Shown: piece by piece, positions 1 to 13,152 of the stretch
How positions within the stretch are numbered: position 1 is the first letter of the stretch
How the letters are laid out: each line of letters begins with the position of its first letter
Assembly: GCF_034190915.1 (NCBI RefSeq)
Contig: NW_026947503.1
Location: 16,648,532 to 16,712,531, forward strand
Source of the DNA: Cavia porcellus
Taxonomy: Eukaryota; Chordata; Mammalia; Rodentia; Caviidae
Direction: 5' to 3'
DNA: 64,000 nt
Position numbers and translations under genes: made by a program
The notes under the pieces: model-generated
What the model saw: only the letters and a program-made list of their open reading frames with translations
What the model was told of the DNA's origin: nothing
Databases searched by the model: none

Positions 1-1840
1 TCAAATAAATTTAAATGAATGTTGGAGATTAATAACTGAAAACCTGTAAAAGTTATATCTCCCACAACCAGTTAATAGGTTCTTATTGTCTACAGATTAT
101 TGTTAGTTTCTTAATAAAGTCTTTCTTAATCCCTTTTTTATCCTACCTTTTTAGATTTATCTCCTGCTGCTTCTTTCTCCTTCACAGAAAGTATTATGTT
201 GCATATTGGATTTCTTTTCTTCGGCAAGAGTATCACATTCTCTACATTTCCATGCACTGCACTGGTAACATTATCCTCAGATATCCTTAGCTAGATGGGA
301 CATTTCTTTGTTCTCTGAAATTTGGTACCTGTAATACTCTTAAACAACACTTCTTGACTTTCATTTTATCTCCTTTCTTTCATTTCTTGAGAAGAAATGA
401 TGTTCACGTAGTTTCACATCACCCATAATTCCAAGTACAGTGTCTGCCATATGGTAACCCCTGGACACCTATTGATTTAAATAATGATATATCAATTAAT
501 TTGATGAATTTCTAATAATAAGACAGAAACAAACATATTATTAAATGGTATTTTATTCAGAATATATAAATATAACTAAATATTACATTGTATTTATTTT
601 GTACTTTTATTCATATATATTCACAGAGCTTATAAATATTAAACAATGTTAAAGGAAGGGTCAGAGTTCAATCATAGTCGGATGTTCACAGTTATTTCTT
701 CTATTTTCACTGGAACAAACTTGTTAATACAATAAAATGACTCTTTTCCTATTTACTCAAGGATATTGCAAGTCAAGCAGGTTTACAAAATGCAAGCTGA
801 GATTACAAACTATTCTGTAAGTGGGCATTTAACTTCTCTGCTATTCTAACATCTAATTCAGAATTTCAGTTTTCAATGGAAAAATGAAACATTAAAATTT
901 CATTTTCAGTGGTTAACTGTTTAAATTGTTTCTGAGGATGAATAAATAAAAACAAAGAAAAGCAAATATTCTTTTATTGCCACAGAGCGGGGAGATGGAG
1001 CATCAAGCGGGTATACCTTTAATAATGTAACATGTAGTGAAATATCCACATTCCCAAATGTTATGTCATTTACTGCCTTATAAACCTGTAAGTGCTCTCT
1101 TAAGTCAGTATATTCTGATACTTTGCTACCTACAGATCTCTTACTGAAATCCACAGGAGTCACGCATTAAAAATTGAAAGCAGAATGCAGTTCCCTGAAA
1201 TTGGATAATTGGATCCTAGCGAAACATCTCAAATATGGGTGTAGTAACAAGTATGCTGCTGGCAAAACATGAGTCGTCTGGGTGCTCTATTACATTTTTA
1301 ACTGACCCTTTGGATGATAGAAGTGTGGAAACCAATCTAATCTATATCTCCAAACTTGCAGAAATGATCGATTATCAACAATCTATCAATATTTGAAAAA
1401 ACCCACAAAATTTAACAAAAGAGTTTCACATGTAGTTTTCATTGTTTTGGGAAGTTTTGAAAAAAAAATATACAGAGGCATCAGGTGTCATCAGAACTTC
1501 CCATACGTAATAGTAGAAGAGTATAGTCATGGTTTTTGTACATAATCGAAACAAGTGATGCTCTTCAAGTTTATCATTTGTGCTATCCCATTAAGGGAGG
1601 AATTACAGCATTCCATTTCCAAATATAGACAAATAACTGCATTTTCCAATTAGAGATAGCTCTAAGTTGCTTTCTAAATAACTCCTTTGATTGCTGGATA
1701 ATAAATTAAAGTTCTCTATTAACCCATTATGACTAACGGTGTGTTTACATGTCAAGGGTGCTGGGAGAATATGCCTATTCAGTAGAGAATGCTTGGCATA
1801 GAAGGAAAAGACCCTAGAAGTGTTCCATGATAGTAAAGGA
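1..1840. other. Unrecognised AT-rich sequence
   Basis: No gene, RNA or mobile element that I can name. Short open frames here (for example 921-1163, minus) show no protein-family motif, no codon bias I can see and no splice context. It may be unique intergenic or intronic DNA. Confidence 0.5.
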
Positions 1841-1842
1841 AA

Positions 1843-1948
1843 GTTTTAGCTGTGTGTTATGGCACCTGCCTATTATCCCAGCACAAGAATCACAAGTTTG
1901 AGACCCACATGTATCAACATAGGGAAATGAGTCACAAAAATAATAATC

Positions 1949-1952
<4 letters not shown>
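1843..1952 (+). mobile_element. Degenerate B1-like SINE
   Basis: The phrases 'ggcacctgcctattatcccagcac' (split here as ggcacctgcc and attatcccagcac), 'aagtttgagaccc' and 'caacatagg' follow the order of a 7SL-derived B1/Alu monomer. The copy is heavily mutated and runs into a (TC)n tract where the A-rich tail would be. The 71-residue frame across it is fortuitous. Confidence 0.55.

Positions 1953-1993
<41 letters not shown>
1953..1993. repeat. (TC)n microsatellite
   Basis: About 20 uninterrupted TC units at the 3' end of a B1-like SINE, a usual place for microsatellites to be born. It encodes the Ser-Leu run of a spurious frame. Confidence 0.95.
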
Positions 1994-1997
<4 letters not shown>

Positions 1998-2539
1998 GAT
2001 TTGTGCTCAGATTTTTGTAAGTTTAGGATTGCCTGGGAAAGGCATTTTTTTAAAAAATAAAGGTTGATTTTTATACAAAGTTTTAATTATATTTTTATCT
2101 ATAATTTTGTATTAAATTCCTTCCAAAGAGGCAATTCTTAACTCCTTTAACAAAAAGATATTTTTGGAAAAATTGTTTTGAAATTGTGCTTCTTAAGAAA
2201 TCAACACATTTATATCTAGCCTGAAGGCACTTTGACTTTATTTTTTCAACCCACATTCTCCCAAAACTCACTCCCGTGGATCTCCATCAGAATGGTTCTG
2301 TTGGAATGACCCAATGTGGGTTCCCAGTTGATTCATTTGGGGAAACTCAGTGACTATTTACTATTCTGCTATCTTGATTTTGGTTCAACTCTTGGCAGCA
2401 AAATGTGTATTTACATCTCTCTGTATTTTTGAAACAACAGACTTGCTGATGTGCCATATCTTAATAAAGTTGTTTTGATCCTTACCAATACCTTTATATT
2501 TGATGATTTCTTATTTGACTCCAATGGTTTTATTTTATT

Positions 2540-2656
2540 TTATTTTGACATACTATTGTTAAACTGTCCAGAACGGCCTTAACCTCAGTATCTTCCTGCC
2601 CTAAACTATTGGGTATCTAAGATTATACACACATGCATTCATGCATTACCATATTC
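2540..2656 (-). mobile_element. Degenerate B1-like SINE, antisense
   Basis: 'ctgtccagaacggcctt' followed by 'atcttcctgccc' matches the antisense B1 wording (pol III box B region of a 7SL-derived SINE). It starts with a TTTTA-rich tail complement. Strongly diverged, so the right boundary is approximate. Confidence 0.5.
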
Positions 2657-2770
2657 AGGTCCTACCATTTTTTTTTTTTATTGGTCCTGGGATTGAACTC
2701 ATGACCATGCACTTGCAAGGCAGGCAGTTATGCAGCTGAGCCAAACCCCCAGCCCTAGGTCCTACTATTT
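2657..2770 (-). mobile_element. ID-type (tRNA-derived) SINE with target-site duplication
   Basis: On the plus strand it reads poly(T), then 'gggattgaactcatgacc', 'cacttgcaaggcaggcag' and 'ctgagcc', the reverse complement of a tRNA-derived ID-type SINE with its A- and B-box region. It is flanked by near-identical 14-bp direct repeats (aggtcctaccattt at 2657-2670 and aggtcctactattt at 2757-2770), which mark an L1-mediated insertion. The host site is the end of the older B1-like copy. Confidence 0.8.
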
Positions 2771-2937
2771 TAAAATACTCTTTAACAACTGTTTCTCAGA
2801 TAATTCAGTATCATTTCATGAAACACGATGTCCAAGCTGTTACTGTACCTTCTACATCTAATAGACTATTATACTTATATTTAATATTTACTTTTTAAAA
2901 ACATACTATATCCTCATACTATATCATGAACATAATA

Positions 2938-3045
2938 AATGCAAGGACTGTGTTCAGTCTTAACATATGTTACAGTTTGTGTAACAGTATTTGATAAAAG
3001 AGGGCATTCAATAAATATATTCTGAAAGAATGAATGGATGAATAA
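2938..3045 (+). mobile_element. L2 (LINE-2) 3' end
   Basis: 'aaggactgtgttcag', then 'gggcattcaataaatat' and repeated 'gaatgaatgga' follow the terminal part of mammalian L2, which ends in a GAATGA-type microsatellite tail instead of poly(A). An old relic, present before the placental radiation if the call is right. A MIR3-type SINE shares a related tail and is the alternative. Confidence 0.65.
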
Positions 3046-4244
3046 TGAAAAAAATGCCAAACTCTGCTTTTAGCATGATTATATTTTGATTAAATTTAGT
3101 TACAATAATACTGAATCCCAATTATACTACTTGATAAATTTGTATGCTTTTTATCTTCATTTATACCCTAAAATTTTGCACAAGCAAAAAGAGCAGTATA
3201 GCTCTCATTGGCCAGGAAATAGCTTTTGTTTCAGTTATCCTTCCTTTGGTTACCTGCATCACATTCCATCTAATAAAATCATTATATTACTAGATTTACA
3301 TCATACTTTCTCATTTATTTTGCTATTATCCAAAAATATACTTTAATAAATTAGTCCCCAACTAATATTTTGACTTTTGTCCTACAAGAAATTTGTTTAG
3401 TCCATGTGCATTAGCTATGGTATTTATTTTTAGTTATCATTTTTTGTGTATATTTTTCTTAGAACTGTTACAGTGGTCTACTTTAAAGAGTCATAGCAAA
3501 AATATGGTATTTTATAGCTGATATGAAAAATGTGCTGCGTATACATAAAAAGTAATTAGGTTTGAGCGGGCACAAACAACCTATCCTCTTCCAGAGCAGC
3601 AAATGACTACATAGGATAATGTGGAATTGAGGCTTCCTCATTCATTTCTTCAAAGTTTTGACAAGGACAAATACATTTTATATTACTACAAGGAAAGAAG
3701 TGCAACTCATATATTCTTTGTGACCCTCCATTTCCTCCATAAAATCTCTTTCATCACTGTATTCCCCGATTTATATTTATGCTCATAACAGATTCTATAA
3801 TTGATCTGCACCTTTTCACTAACAGAGAATCATTCACTTAAAACATTTCTTCATTAACGTATTTTACTAACTCAACAGTTGTCTTCTTTTCAACAGATTT
3901 TTTGAATTTCCAATATTTTCCTCAAAGTCACTGTCCAAAACTTCCATAGAGATCTTTGACTTTCCTACTTCTTACTTACTGGAGATCAATGACTTTCCTC
4001 CTTCGTACAATGTCACCATTCTGGCCTCTGGATACTGAGGTGGGAGTGTTTAGAAATGCAAAGTGTTGAGCCTCATTACATAACTCCTGGAACAGTCTGA
4101 ATTATAATAAGCTTCTTCAATGATGAGTAATTTAAAGTTTAAGAAGCAGTGGTGTCTAACACCCTCTTGAATAATCCTGACAATGAATTTTCCTGAGTTA
4201 AACTGAGGTAGCTCATGTTTCCTCTCAAGGCATCTTTCTTTTTT
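3046..4244. other. Unrecognised AT-rich sequence
   Basis: Nothing I can name. The 86-residue frame at 3086-3346 has no family motif. Confidence 0.5.
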
Positions 4245-4305
4245 GTTTTGTCCTTGTTTTTTGGCACTGGGGATTGAACTCATGACCTCACATTTGTAGA
4301 TGTTA
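4245..4305 (-). mobile_element. Fragment of ID-type SINE
   Basis: Reads 'ggcactggggattgaactcatgacctcac' in two overlapping pieces (ggcactgggg, attgaactcatgacc), the same antisense wording as the copy near 2.7 kb, after a T-rich stretch. Only about 50 bases are preserved, and no target-site duplication is clear. Confidence 0.55.
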
Positions 4306-6768
4306 ACATTAAAGGGAACTGAGTTAAAAATCTCAGCTAACATTAATAACTAAAAGTTCTTGTGAATATCAGTAGATTTTTCTGAATTGCTATTTCTTCA
4401 TCTTAAAGAAACTTGTAGATCTTACTATAAACTTTTATGAGTGCTAAATAAGGTAGCATAAATAAGCATAAAGAGGTCAGCCACAATATCTGGCAAACAA
4501 CAAACATACATGAATATAGGCAACATTATAATGACCTTCAGTAACAGTCATCACTTCATTCTTTGTAGTCAAATTCTACCAGTTGAAATATCTTCTAATT
4601 ACTTTTCTTCTACTTCCAACTAAATATGTTTGCTTCACATTCTCTTGTAACTTTCATACTAAATGATTCTCTTGTCAATATATCAAACTAATTCATTCAT
4701 TAAGATATTAAAGTACAGGTAAAGCAGGTAATTCTTCTAGGTGCTGTAAAGCCTATTTCAAACTAAATTCTAATTAAATGAAAGCAAAGTTAGAATATTA
4801 ATAGTAAAGAAATTGCAAGTTGCCTTGTGAAAAAACAGCATCTTTGGCATAATCACAGCCTTCTTGAGAAACAATGTGGTACCTTACAAGAAAATATTTC
4901 CTGATATTCAGCCTAAAGCTAGTGATTTATTTTGTACCAATGTGTTTGTTTCCATCGAAGTAGAACACCTTAATCACATATGCTTCTTTCTGCCTATTGT
5001 GCAGACCAAAGGCTTCTTCTATTGGCCTATCATTAGAGAACTGTGAAAATCTTAATCTTATGTCAAAGAATTGAGCATGTAAAGGACCGTAAAATTCTGA
5101 TAATAATAAAGAGACTCTTGGCCAATCCTGGAATAACAATATATGGGCTTTCTAGAGGGTGAATAGGATAAAATATTTTCATTAAAGCAGTATACCTGGG
5201 AGTCTCTTACATGTAAATAAATACAAGCCAGAAATATATAGTTAATTAACAGACTCTCAAATGTATATTTCAAATATTTATGCTACTTTATATTAAAACT
5301 CAAATTTACAGATATATTATTGAACATACATAACCAAATATATACCCATGTAATATCTGACATATTTTAAAGCTTAGAAAATTGTTGGTTTACTTAAATG
5401 TATGTATTTGTAGTTAAGAAAATAAAATCTTTGATACATTGTAAGTAGAATGCTTAGGCACAAAAATGTTTTCTTTATGAATGTTTTATTTGATATTGGC
5501 TAAACAAAACATTATTCAGTAATATTTACCTTTAGATATTTCTTCAAGTAAATATTTTATGATTTTAGAGAGAAAAATGTATTTAATTTATAACTAACAT
5601 TAGATATTTCTAGGAAATCCATATTGATTTAACATTATGTGAAATTTGTGTACATCTTTTTAATTTTTTTTTTTTTTGAACAAGCTTCTATAATGGTTAT
5701 TAGCTTCAGGAGTCAGGTAGAAGTCCAATTTAAAGAAAGAACCTTATAGCATTATTTGCATTTCTCAATATTTTCTTCTCAGATGTGAAATGTCTAAGCA
5801 ATGTCAGGAGGACAAAATATAATAGATGCGTTTTTAGAATTTACTCTTTAATCTTTATTTACTCGAACATTCATTTAAAACCAGAAAAAGGCAGAAAAGT
5901 GACAAATACAGATTCTGATGCAAACTCTTAATTTATACATATGTAACATAAAACTTTGCTGATTCTGCTTTCATTTATCTAAATTTAGATAGCAGTAGTG
6001 AAAGCTGCAGTTTTCTTTGGAAAATTACAAATCTGAAGCAATAATTGTATCTGCACCTACTCTTTGCCTATTTTTACAGTGTTCAAAAATACTCACATGG
6101 CTGGAGAGCAGGTGTTTGCTATGGCATGTGCTTCATGGATGCCTTCTTACGAAAAACAGGAACTCGGTAGCATATTAAACCTACACCAGGTGAATGGGGA
6201 AAGGGCTTATACAAATATCCTGTAAATCTTTACCCTTGTCAGTAGGAACTCTAACACTTTGTGACTTTGATAGACTAGAAAAGCCAGAGATTGTCTTTGT
6301 AGAATATGAAATGTACAGCAAATACATTGCCTTTATTTTGTGGCATCATTTTGTCAAATAGATGTCTGCATTTATGTATCCTGGAAAATATTAAGTGATG
6401 TGCTACCCAGCAATGAAGACATGAGAGGTTTGAGCAATATCTTTTTCTAAACTGTAAGCTCCAGAAGGTGAGGAGAAGAATTCATTGAGCTTATCTATAC
6501 ATATAGTTTCTTAAACTAAATCTAGAAACAAAAGCAATGGAAAACTATTGACAACAAATATTCCATCAACAAGGACATGAAAACTTAGAGATGAACACTG
6601 GGAAGCTTGCCTCTAACCTCACATGATAGCTTCTAGTATGAGTTATAAAAGCAAAATAAAACTCAGGAAATCTGTGAAACTGGTCATGGGCAGAACATAT
6701 TAATGAAACTCTTTAAAATGAAAATGTCTTATCATTGAAATAATAAGTATATAAAGATGCTACAGTCT
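4306..6768. other. Unrecognised AT-rich sequence
   Basis: Very AT-rich, with short overlapping frames on both strands (4864-5273), none with a recognisable domain. A T11 run lies near 5666. Confidence 0.5.
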
Positions 6769-6828
6769 CTATTCATTTTCATATTGAGAACTGAACTCAG
6801 AACTTCAGATTGACTTAAAAAATCCAAG

Positions 6829-6962
6829 GGGATTTTTTTTTTTCTTTTTTTGAGACAGGATTGTATTACATTGCCCCGTCTGGCCTTGGTCTGACAGTCT
6901 TCCTGCCTAAGTGTCCCAGACCACTGAGATGACAAGAGCATGCTACCGTGTCAGCTGGCCTG
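6829..6962 (-). mobile_element. B1-like SINE, antisense
   Basis: A T-rich stretch, 'tttgagacaggat', 'ctggccttgg', 'cagtcttcctgcctaag' and 'atgctaccgtgtcagc' are in the order of an antisense B1. The 69-residue minus-strand frame across it is a by-product. The preceding 60 bases ('gagaactgaactcag') may be a remnant ID-type SINE. Confidence 0.75.
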
Positions 6963-7914
6963 AGTAAAACACTTTGAATAAATGTGACATAAATATGAAT
7001 GTGTATGTATCACATAACATACTTGAGAAAAAATATGGAGAATTAGATTTAATCGAATTGTAACCTGAGAAAATTAGCTCATGTAGTATAGCACCGAGCC
7101 CTTGAGGGGATTTTGCTTCATTGAAATGAAACCATCCAGAACCCAGTTCTTCATGTGACTTTGCTGTGCCTCGCCTTTTCTGTTTCATATGCATCTAGTA
7201 CTATTGCTGCTGTACGGCAAACAGAAGGTGTGGGAATGTATGCTCTCCTGTGAGTGGACACAGAGAGGTAAGGATCAGCCCCGCTCACAAGAACAGAGAC
7301 ATATTTTCCCAAAACATCCAGGAACATTCCAGATAAGCAGAACGGGCCACACGACTTCTCCCAATTAAACCTTAATAAGAAAAGTGGGAATTTTGCCGTG
7401 TGTTACTGTGGATTTTGGGTTTTTCCTCATTGACGTGAAGGTTGTGTTCATTTCCCTGAAACACATGATCAGGTGCAAAGATTGAGAGGTAGAATGGTTA
7501 AATGAGTATGAGAGTATAGCAGGATTTGGGGAATATGCTGGTCAAATAATACATAAAATAAAGGAGATACAGAGAAAAAATCTCTGATTGTATATTTAAG
7601 TATAAAAACAGAAAATCATTGTGGACCCTGGAAAATGCTCACAAGTGCTAGGTGACCAGGCCAAAGCAAAACTTGTAAATTTTATAATTATTTTGGTCAA
7701 AATAGATTTTATATGAATGACAAAAATGTTTGCCAATAAATAAAAACATTTGCCTAAGTCTAAAACCATGGAAAACATTTAAAAAGCAGTTTATTGCATA
7801 ATTTATGAAGCAGGAGTGAACCCCAGGCATTGGGAGGTGGTGAGACCACGTTGATTCATTAAGGACAATCTTAGCTGCCTAATTTAGCCTCCTGCTCTCA
7901 AACCCATCTCGTAT
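6963..7914. other. Unrecognised low-copy sequence
   Basis: No named repeat or gene. The part at 7200-7480 is less AT-rich than its surroundings and holds several CpGs, so it is a candidate for a conserved non-coding block. The sequence alone does not prove this. Confidence 0.4.
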
Positions 7915-8030
7915 TCCAATCAGAGAGATTCTGATCCAGGGAAAGGGACCTAGATCACGGTACAGTTAAAAAAATGCCCTGGGATTTGACACACAGTATC
8001 CACTAAGCAGCTCTACTGTAGCCTAAATTG
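7915..8030 (+). mobile_element. MER5-like (hAT-Charlie) DNA transposon relic
   Basis: 'gattctgatccaggg', 'ttaaaaaaatgccctggg' and the final 'cactaagcagctctactg' align by eye with the non-autonomous MER5 family of hAT transposons ('tgattcag...ttaacaagc.ccc.gg'). No terminal inverted repeats or 8-bp duplications are certain, so the boundaries are approximate. Confidence 0.45.
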
Positions 8031-9267
8031 TTTGTACATCCTTATTTAATCACTGCTTTCAGTCCCACACATCCATGCAACAACACAGAGTTCCTAATTT
8101 CAGCTCGTTATGTTTTCATAATGAAATGTAATTTTTAGAAATATATCTAAAGGAAACAGTTTTTAAACATCACACCTTTAACATTCATTTCCACAAAATA
8201 TGCCCTGAAATTCTTCTTCCAAAGCACTCACTTGTTTATAACCTAGCTTTACTTAAGAAACACTCTCTTGCACTCTTACCCACTGTCTAATAGATAGGTA
8301 TTATAAATTTTATAGTAGGGCTCCTAAAGCTGACATTGCAGGATGTGAAGCATCCTCATAGTTCCCCACTTTATATATTATTTTTTTATGGTGAGAATTA
8401 AAGCTTTTATGAGGCTGTAATTTTTGACATTACCATTTCTTCCTGGGAACTCAATGTTATCGTATTCTACAAAGAGCTAAACAAGAGAAAGAACACATTG
8501 CCAAGGTCAAATGAATGTCCCAAACATGGACATGAGAGACACTAAGCAAAGAACATAAAAGCATTTGAGTAAAACCGTGCATACTACAGTGGAAAACAGA
8601 AAACACACCCCATTTTGATAACACAAGTTAATTTCATTTATAAAATATTCTAAAAATTGAGATGCTAATTCTGAAACTATTACTACATTTGGTTTCTATA
8701 AGTAAAACACCTTTAAAATGCATATCAGTTATATAAAACCTTTATGAGCAAATGGCTTGAGGACTAGTCATTAAAATAAAATGATACATATAATAAAATG
8801 ATATTATTTCATGCAAAACTGTGCAGTGGAATTCAGATATACACTCTGACAAATTTGAAGTATAGTAATACAAAATGTAATGTAAGCCAGCATAGAACCC
8901 TGAATCAAGTAAATTTGCATTGTGAATATAGTTACAGAAAAATTTAGAAAATTTATATTTTGAGTTACTTTTGTTATATTGACTGGCCTAATTCAGTAAC
9001 AAACTTCTTTAAGAGTGATTTCATAGAGCATTTAGCTGGGCATATAATTTTATAGTAGTGTTCCTAAAATAGGTCTTTTATTTCTTAGAAAAGTGAAAAC
9101 AGACTAATTTGTGTATTAGAATTTCTAGCTTTAAAATACTCACCTGAAAATACTTACCATTCAAAATTTTCATTAATTTTAGTTCATACTGTTCAAAACT
9201 CATACAGTGCAAAATTTTAACTCATACAGTTCCATTATTTTTAGATTATGCTTAAAAATACAAAAAT

Positions 9268-9269
<2 letters not shown>
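8031..9269. other. Unrecognised AT-rich sequence
   Basis: No repeat family or coding potential recognised. Confidence 0.5.

Positions 9270-9299
<30 letters not shown>
9270..9299. repeat. (AT)n microsatellite
   Basis: About 14 AT units. It accounts for the Tyr-Ile run in the 96-residue frame that crosses it. Confidence 0.95.
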
Positions 9300-10985
9300 A
9301 TCATATTAGGTAATTGCATAGTTGAACAATCACCGCTAACTTCACAATATTTGCATTATTCCAGGACAGACTTCTGTACATTCTCACTTATCCTTTTTTC
9401 TCAGACTTTGGGTTTACTAATCTATATTCTGATTTATATATTTGCCATAATCATGCAATATGTACTTTTGGTAATAAATCACTCATATTTTACATAAGCC
9501 AAAAATTTTGTAGTTTTCATGTTTTAACACTATTTTACTGGACGTATAAACCATATATTCTTTCACCCATTCACCAATACAAGAATATTTGCGTTTCTCA
9601 TAATGTTTAATCATTATGAGTAATGTTACTTGAGTATATATTTTTTGTATGTACTTGCATTACATGAAGTTTTAAAAGCACATGTTAGCTGTTAGTATCT
9701 AACAGTATCTTACTTTTATTAATTTCTCTTGTATTCCTAAGAAAATCTCCACAATGAAGTAAATGTCAGAAATTGTCATATTTTTCATATATTTTTCTAC
9801 CTAAGAATAAAATGTGAGTCAGTTTATGAGTTTTCATATGACAGAATCCCTGAGCTATGAAATCATGTATACCTACTATCAGTTGTAATTTTATTGTACT
9901 CTCTTTTCTTTTTTGATTCTGGATACTTGCATAATATTGTTGTAATTTTTTGACTATGTAGAATTTATTAAAGAACTTCTCAAAATTTTGTATACGATTG
10001 CAAAAATAGATCAGTCAATGTGTTGTTAATGCAGGAGTTTTCAATGGCGGTAAATTGTGATGTGGATTAACATTGTGTAGACACCACACACATCAGAGGT
10101 GGGGTGTTCTGAGTTGGAATGGGGAGAAAAGAGTGAAATAGGATGAGTAAATGACACTATAGGTATAACAGAAATATCTTAGATGCCACGTAAGGAGCAT
10201 TAAACTTTTGTGAAGAAGTGAGGGAAACACTCAACATTCAGTGTGTTGTAAAGAAAATATGGCTGCATTTGTAAAATTAGCCTAGCATGATCCCTGGACA
10301 GTTTTTATAGATTGTTTTCACATTTGTGTCTGTATCAAACTTAGGCTGCAAAATTATAAATGTGAGAATATGGTAGTTTTTTTGTATTATTTTCCTTCAC
10401 CCTAATCCTTTAACAATTGATTTTTGTGAAACATAGTTTATAATATTCATTTCAATTCAAAGATAAAAATGTGAATTACAGTATATTGATGTTTTCATCA
10501 CTTATTGTTTAAAATTCTTTACTCTTTAGGTCCTTTAAAGTCTTAAGAACATCCTTAAAGTTTTGATATTGCTATTATTTCCTGAAATTGAATTCTAAAT
10601 TGAAATTTTTGATTTCTATCTTTTTTGATCATTGACTAATACACTTATTTACCCCACAAAACATTATTTAGATTTTCTTTTGTGTATATAATAGATAATG
10701 GAGAATCAAGTTCCTATATGCTTTTATGTATCCATATGCTAATGAGTAGGGGTCAAAGATCCTCATATGTCAGTATGCTTTCCTAAAAATACTTCTTAAG
10801 GGTCTGCTTTTGTTTCTGCACTCACACAGGACATCTTAAATGTTGACTTCTTCATACTGAAATGCTCCTTCAGACACACATGTGGTCGCCCTCCACAACT
10901 GCTCTTGTTCCACACTGAAATAAACCGGACAATAGCTTTGAGCTTTCTTGCTTCCTCCTGTGCCCACCTTTTATTTATGGACCCC
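9300..10985. other. Unrecognised AT-rich sequence
   Basis: No convincing gene or repeat. The last 190 bases (10796-10985) are richer in G+C and unlike the L1 tail that follows, so they may belong to another relic that I cannot name. Confidence 0.45.
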
Positions 10986-10989
10986 TTTC

Positions 10990-11465
10990 TACTTTTTTCC
11001 TGTTTTTTAATTTTATTTAAAGAAAGAAAAGACAATTAAAAATTCAAAATAGGAAAAAAGAGAAAAAAGGTAGAGTAATACAGAATTCAAAAAATTAACA
11101 TCATATAATTACTAATTGATACATTACCTATCATCTTAATAATAGTTGTTAAAGTTACAAAATCAAAGCACAAAAAGTTCACTAGACACTCTGTAAAATA
11201 ATACAGAATTCAAAAAATTAACATCACATAATTACTAATTGATACATTACCTATCATCTTAACAATAGTTGTTAAAGTTACAAAATCAAAGCACAAAATG
11301 TTCACTAGACACATTGACAGTGTAACCCTTTTGTTCAGTGATCTAACAGAAATGTGATAAAATGCTCATCTACCTTACACACTGTACATACCATTATATC
11401 CTTTAAAGCACTTTCTTTCCCTTTCACTTTTACAGTGTCTGTTATACTTTTTGGATCCCGTCCCC
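10990..11465 (-). mobile_element. L1 3' UTR fragment with internal 123-bp tandem duplication
   Basis: The left end 'ttttttaattttatttaaag' is the reverse complement of the poly(A)-proximal end shared with L1-derived copies at 22.7, 42.9 and 62.1 kb. The order of later landmarks is also shared: 'tacattacctatcatctta', 'gttacaaaatcaaagc', 'gatctaacag', 'taaagcactttctttccc', 'ctttttggat'. No ORF2 follows, so the insertion is 5'-truncated within the 3' UTR or has decayed. Between 11077 and 11312 a unit of about 112 bp occurs twice with a 123-bp period and only a few mismatches. Confidence 0.75.
11077..11312. repeat. 123-bp tandem duplication inside L1 3' UTR
   Basis: Unit 1 (11077-11189) and unit 2 (11200-11312) both start 'aatacagaattcaaaaaatt' and both end 'ttcactagacac'. 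The differences I can see are three single bases (catat/cacat, taata/taaca, aaaag/aaatg). The unit covers the same segment that is single in the 62.1-kb copy. Confidence 0.9.
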
Positions 11466-13013
11466 CTTTCTTTTTCTAAGTAACTGTCAACAACCAAGGA
11501 CCATTTTGGACTGATTTACTAAATTTGAATGTAACCTTTGACACAGGTAATTTTTCTTTTGAAACGCTTGTGAGATTTGTTCTGAGTTCTAAATATATTA
11601 AAAAGAAACTTAAAACACAGAAATCAATTTGTGTCATTTCTCTAAAACAAATAACACTGAAGGATTTGTGACTGGTCATAATTTTGACTTTTTGCACTAA
11701 GGCACTTTTAGCTGCATACAATTCAAAATTGTTATCAAATGATTCTCATAAACTGACCACCATATGAATATTTGTGATTTTCATCTAGCAATAATATCCT
11801 CTTCCATATATCTCAATTATGTGGATTGTTTGCTGTTTTTATATTTTATTTTAGACTTTTATTTTGATATAAGACAAAAGGTTATTATTGTATTCCTGTG
11901 GACTAACAGTGACTAATAGTGACCACTCTGTTTGCTCAGGACATTAATACCCTGCCTCACAAACATGGCTGCAATGACTATGATTTTTTATTTCCTGTGA
12001 CTTTCAGTACTCTTTATTATTTGCACAAACATCAACAAGTTGCCTTTTCAATGTGATTTCGTAATAGGAAATATTTGCTAGTTAAATGAAACACATTTCC
12101 AACTAAGCTTATCAATTGTGTGTAGCACTCCCTGATTTTATTTTGACAAATAGGTTCCTATATTTTAGCTGGTGTGTTTTTAGTATTTTCCCTTCAAATG
12201 ATTTAAAATTTAGATTTTTGCTTCAAAATACTACACACAATTGAGATCTATTGTGACCTTTTCAGTTCTTTATCAGTATTATTAGGTGTAAAATAAAGTA
12301 TTTGCACCTCAGTTATTCTTTGTGATCACAAAACATGTACACTAAAATCAATCAGCAATGTAACCTAAACTATTTCTTTCTTTCTTATATAGTAGCTCAT
12401 TGGATATACATGTGTTTAATTTTGTACTTCAGAGCAGAATATATTTTAATAAAACATTTTCACATGCTTTGTAGTCAAAATATCATGGAAATCTTTTTCT
12501 TGTTTTCAAATTTCCATAATGCAAAAAGAAGGCTGTACATTTTGTTAAAATACTTCTTTTTAAATTAAAGCTTTGATTTAATGAACTTGATCTAGCTTAT
12601 TCAATATCTGCGACAAACTTTGTAATACAATAAGAAGTAATGTGAACAGAGACTTTTAATTTAAGATTCTTGGCATCTGGTGGCTAAAACAAGAAAATTA
12701 TAAGGAAAAACTGCATAATTATAATTCACTTTGATGTTACAAGAGATTTGGACATGGTGATATGGGATTTTAGATAGAAATAGAGTGAAAGAAACTCAGC
12801 TTCCAACTGGAGCATGGAAACAGAGAATGCTTCCAAGAAGACTAGTTTTTAATGAAAGATAAGTTCGTCAGGCTATAAAAATAAAAATAGTAGTTCAAAT
12901 AACAAACAGGAGAGAGACCAAGTGGGGACATCAACATTTAAACATGAATAAAATTCTGCTGAAAAAATTAAAAAAAAATAAATCAAAGTGTTATGACTTT
13001 ATTCAAGCCAAGT
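11466..13013. other. Unrecognised AT-rich sequence
   Basis: No recognisable coding region or repeat. The short frames here (11476-11721, 12335-12568) have no family features. Confidence 0.5.
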
Positions 13014-13152
13014 CAAATTTTCCAAAGGTGGGGCCAGGCATACAGCTCAGTGGCACAGTGGCAAGTGTGAGATCTTGAGTTTACGGGTACAAACAAACAA
13101 ACAAACAAAAAAAAAAAAAAAAAAAAGAAAGAAAGAATCAATTTCCAAAAGG
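13014..13152 (+). mobile_element. ID-type SINE with target-site duplication
   Basis: 'ccaggcatacagctcagtgg' with 'gcaagtgtgagatcttgag' is a tRNA-derived ID-type SINE body. It is followed by (ACAAA)n, a long A run and (GAAA)n. The flanks 'caaattttccaaagg' (13014-13027) and 'caatttccaaaagg' (13139-13152) look like a slightly diverged target-site duplication. Confidence 0.75.

Noticed and set aside
2671..2756. tRNA-like sequence
   Set aside because: It has tRNA-derived SINE wording with an A-rich tail and target duplication, so it is not a tRNA gene. The same applies near 13.03, 33.22, 51.57 and 59.70 kb.
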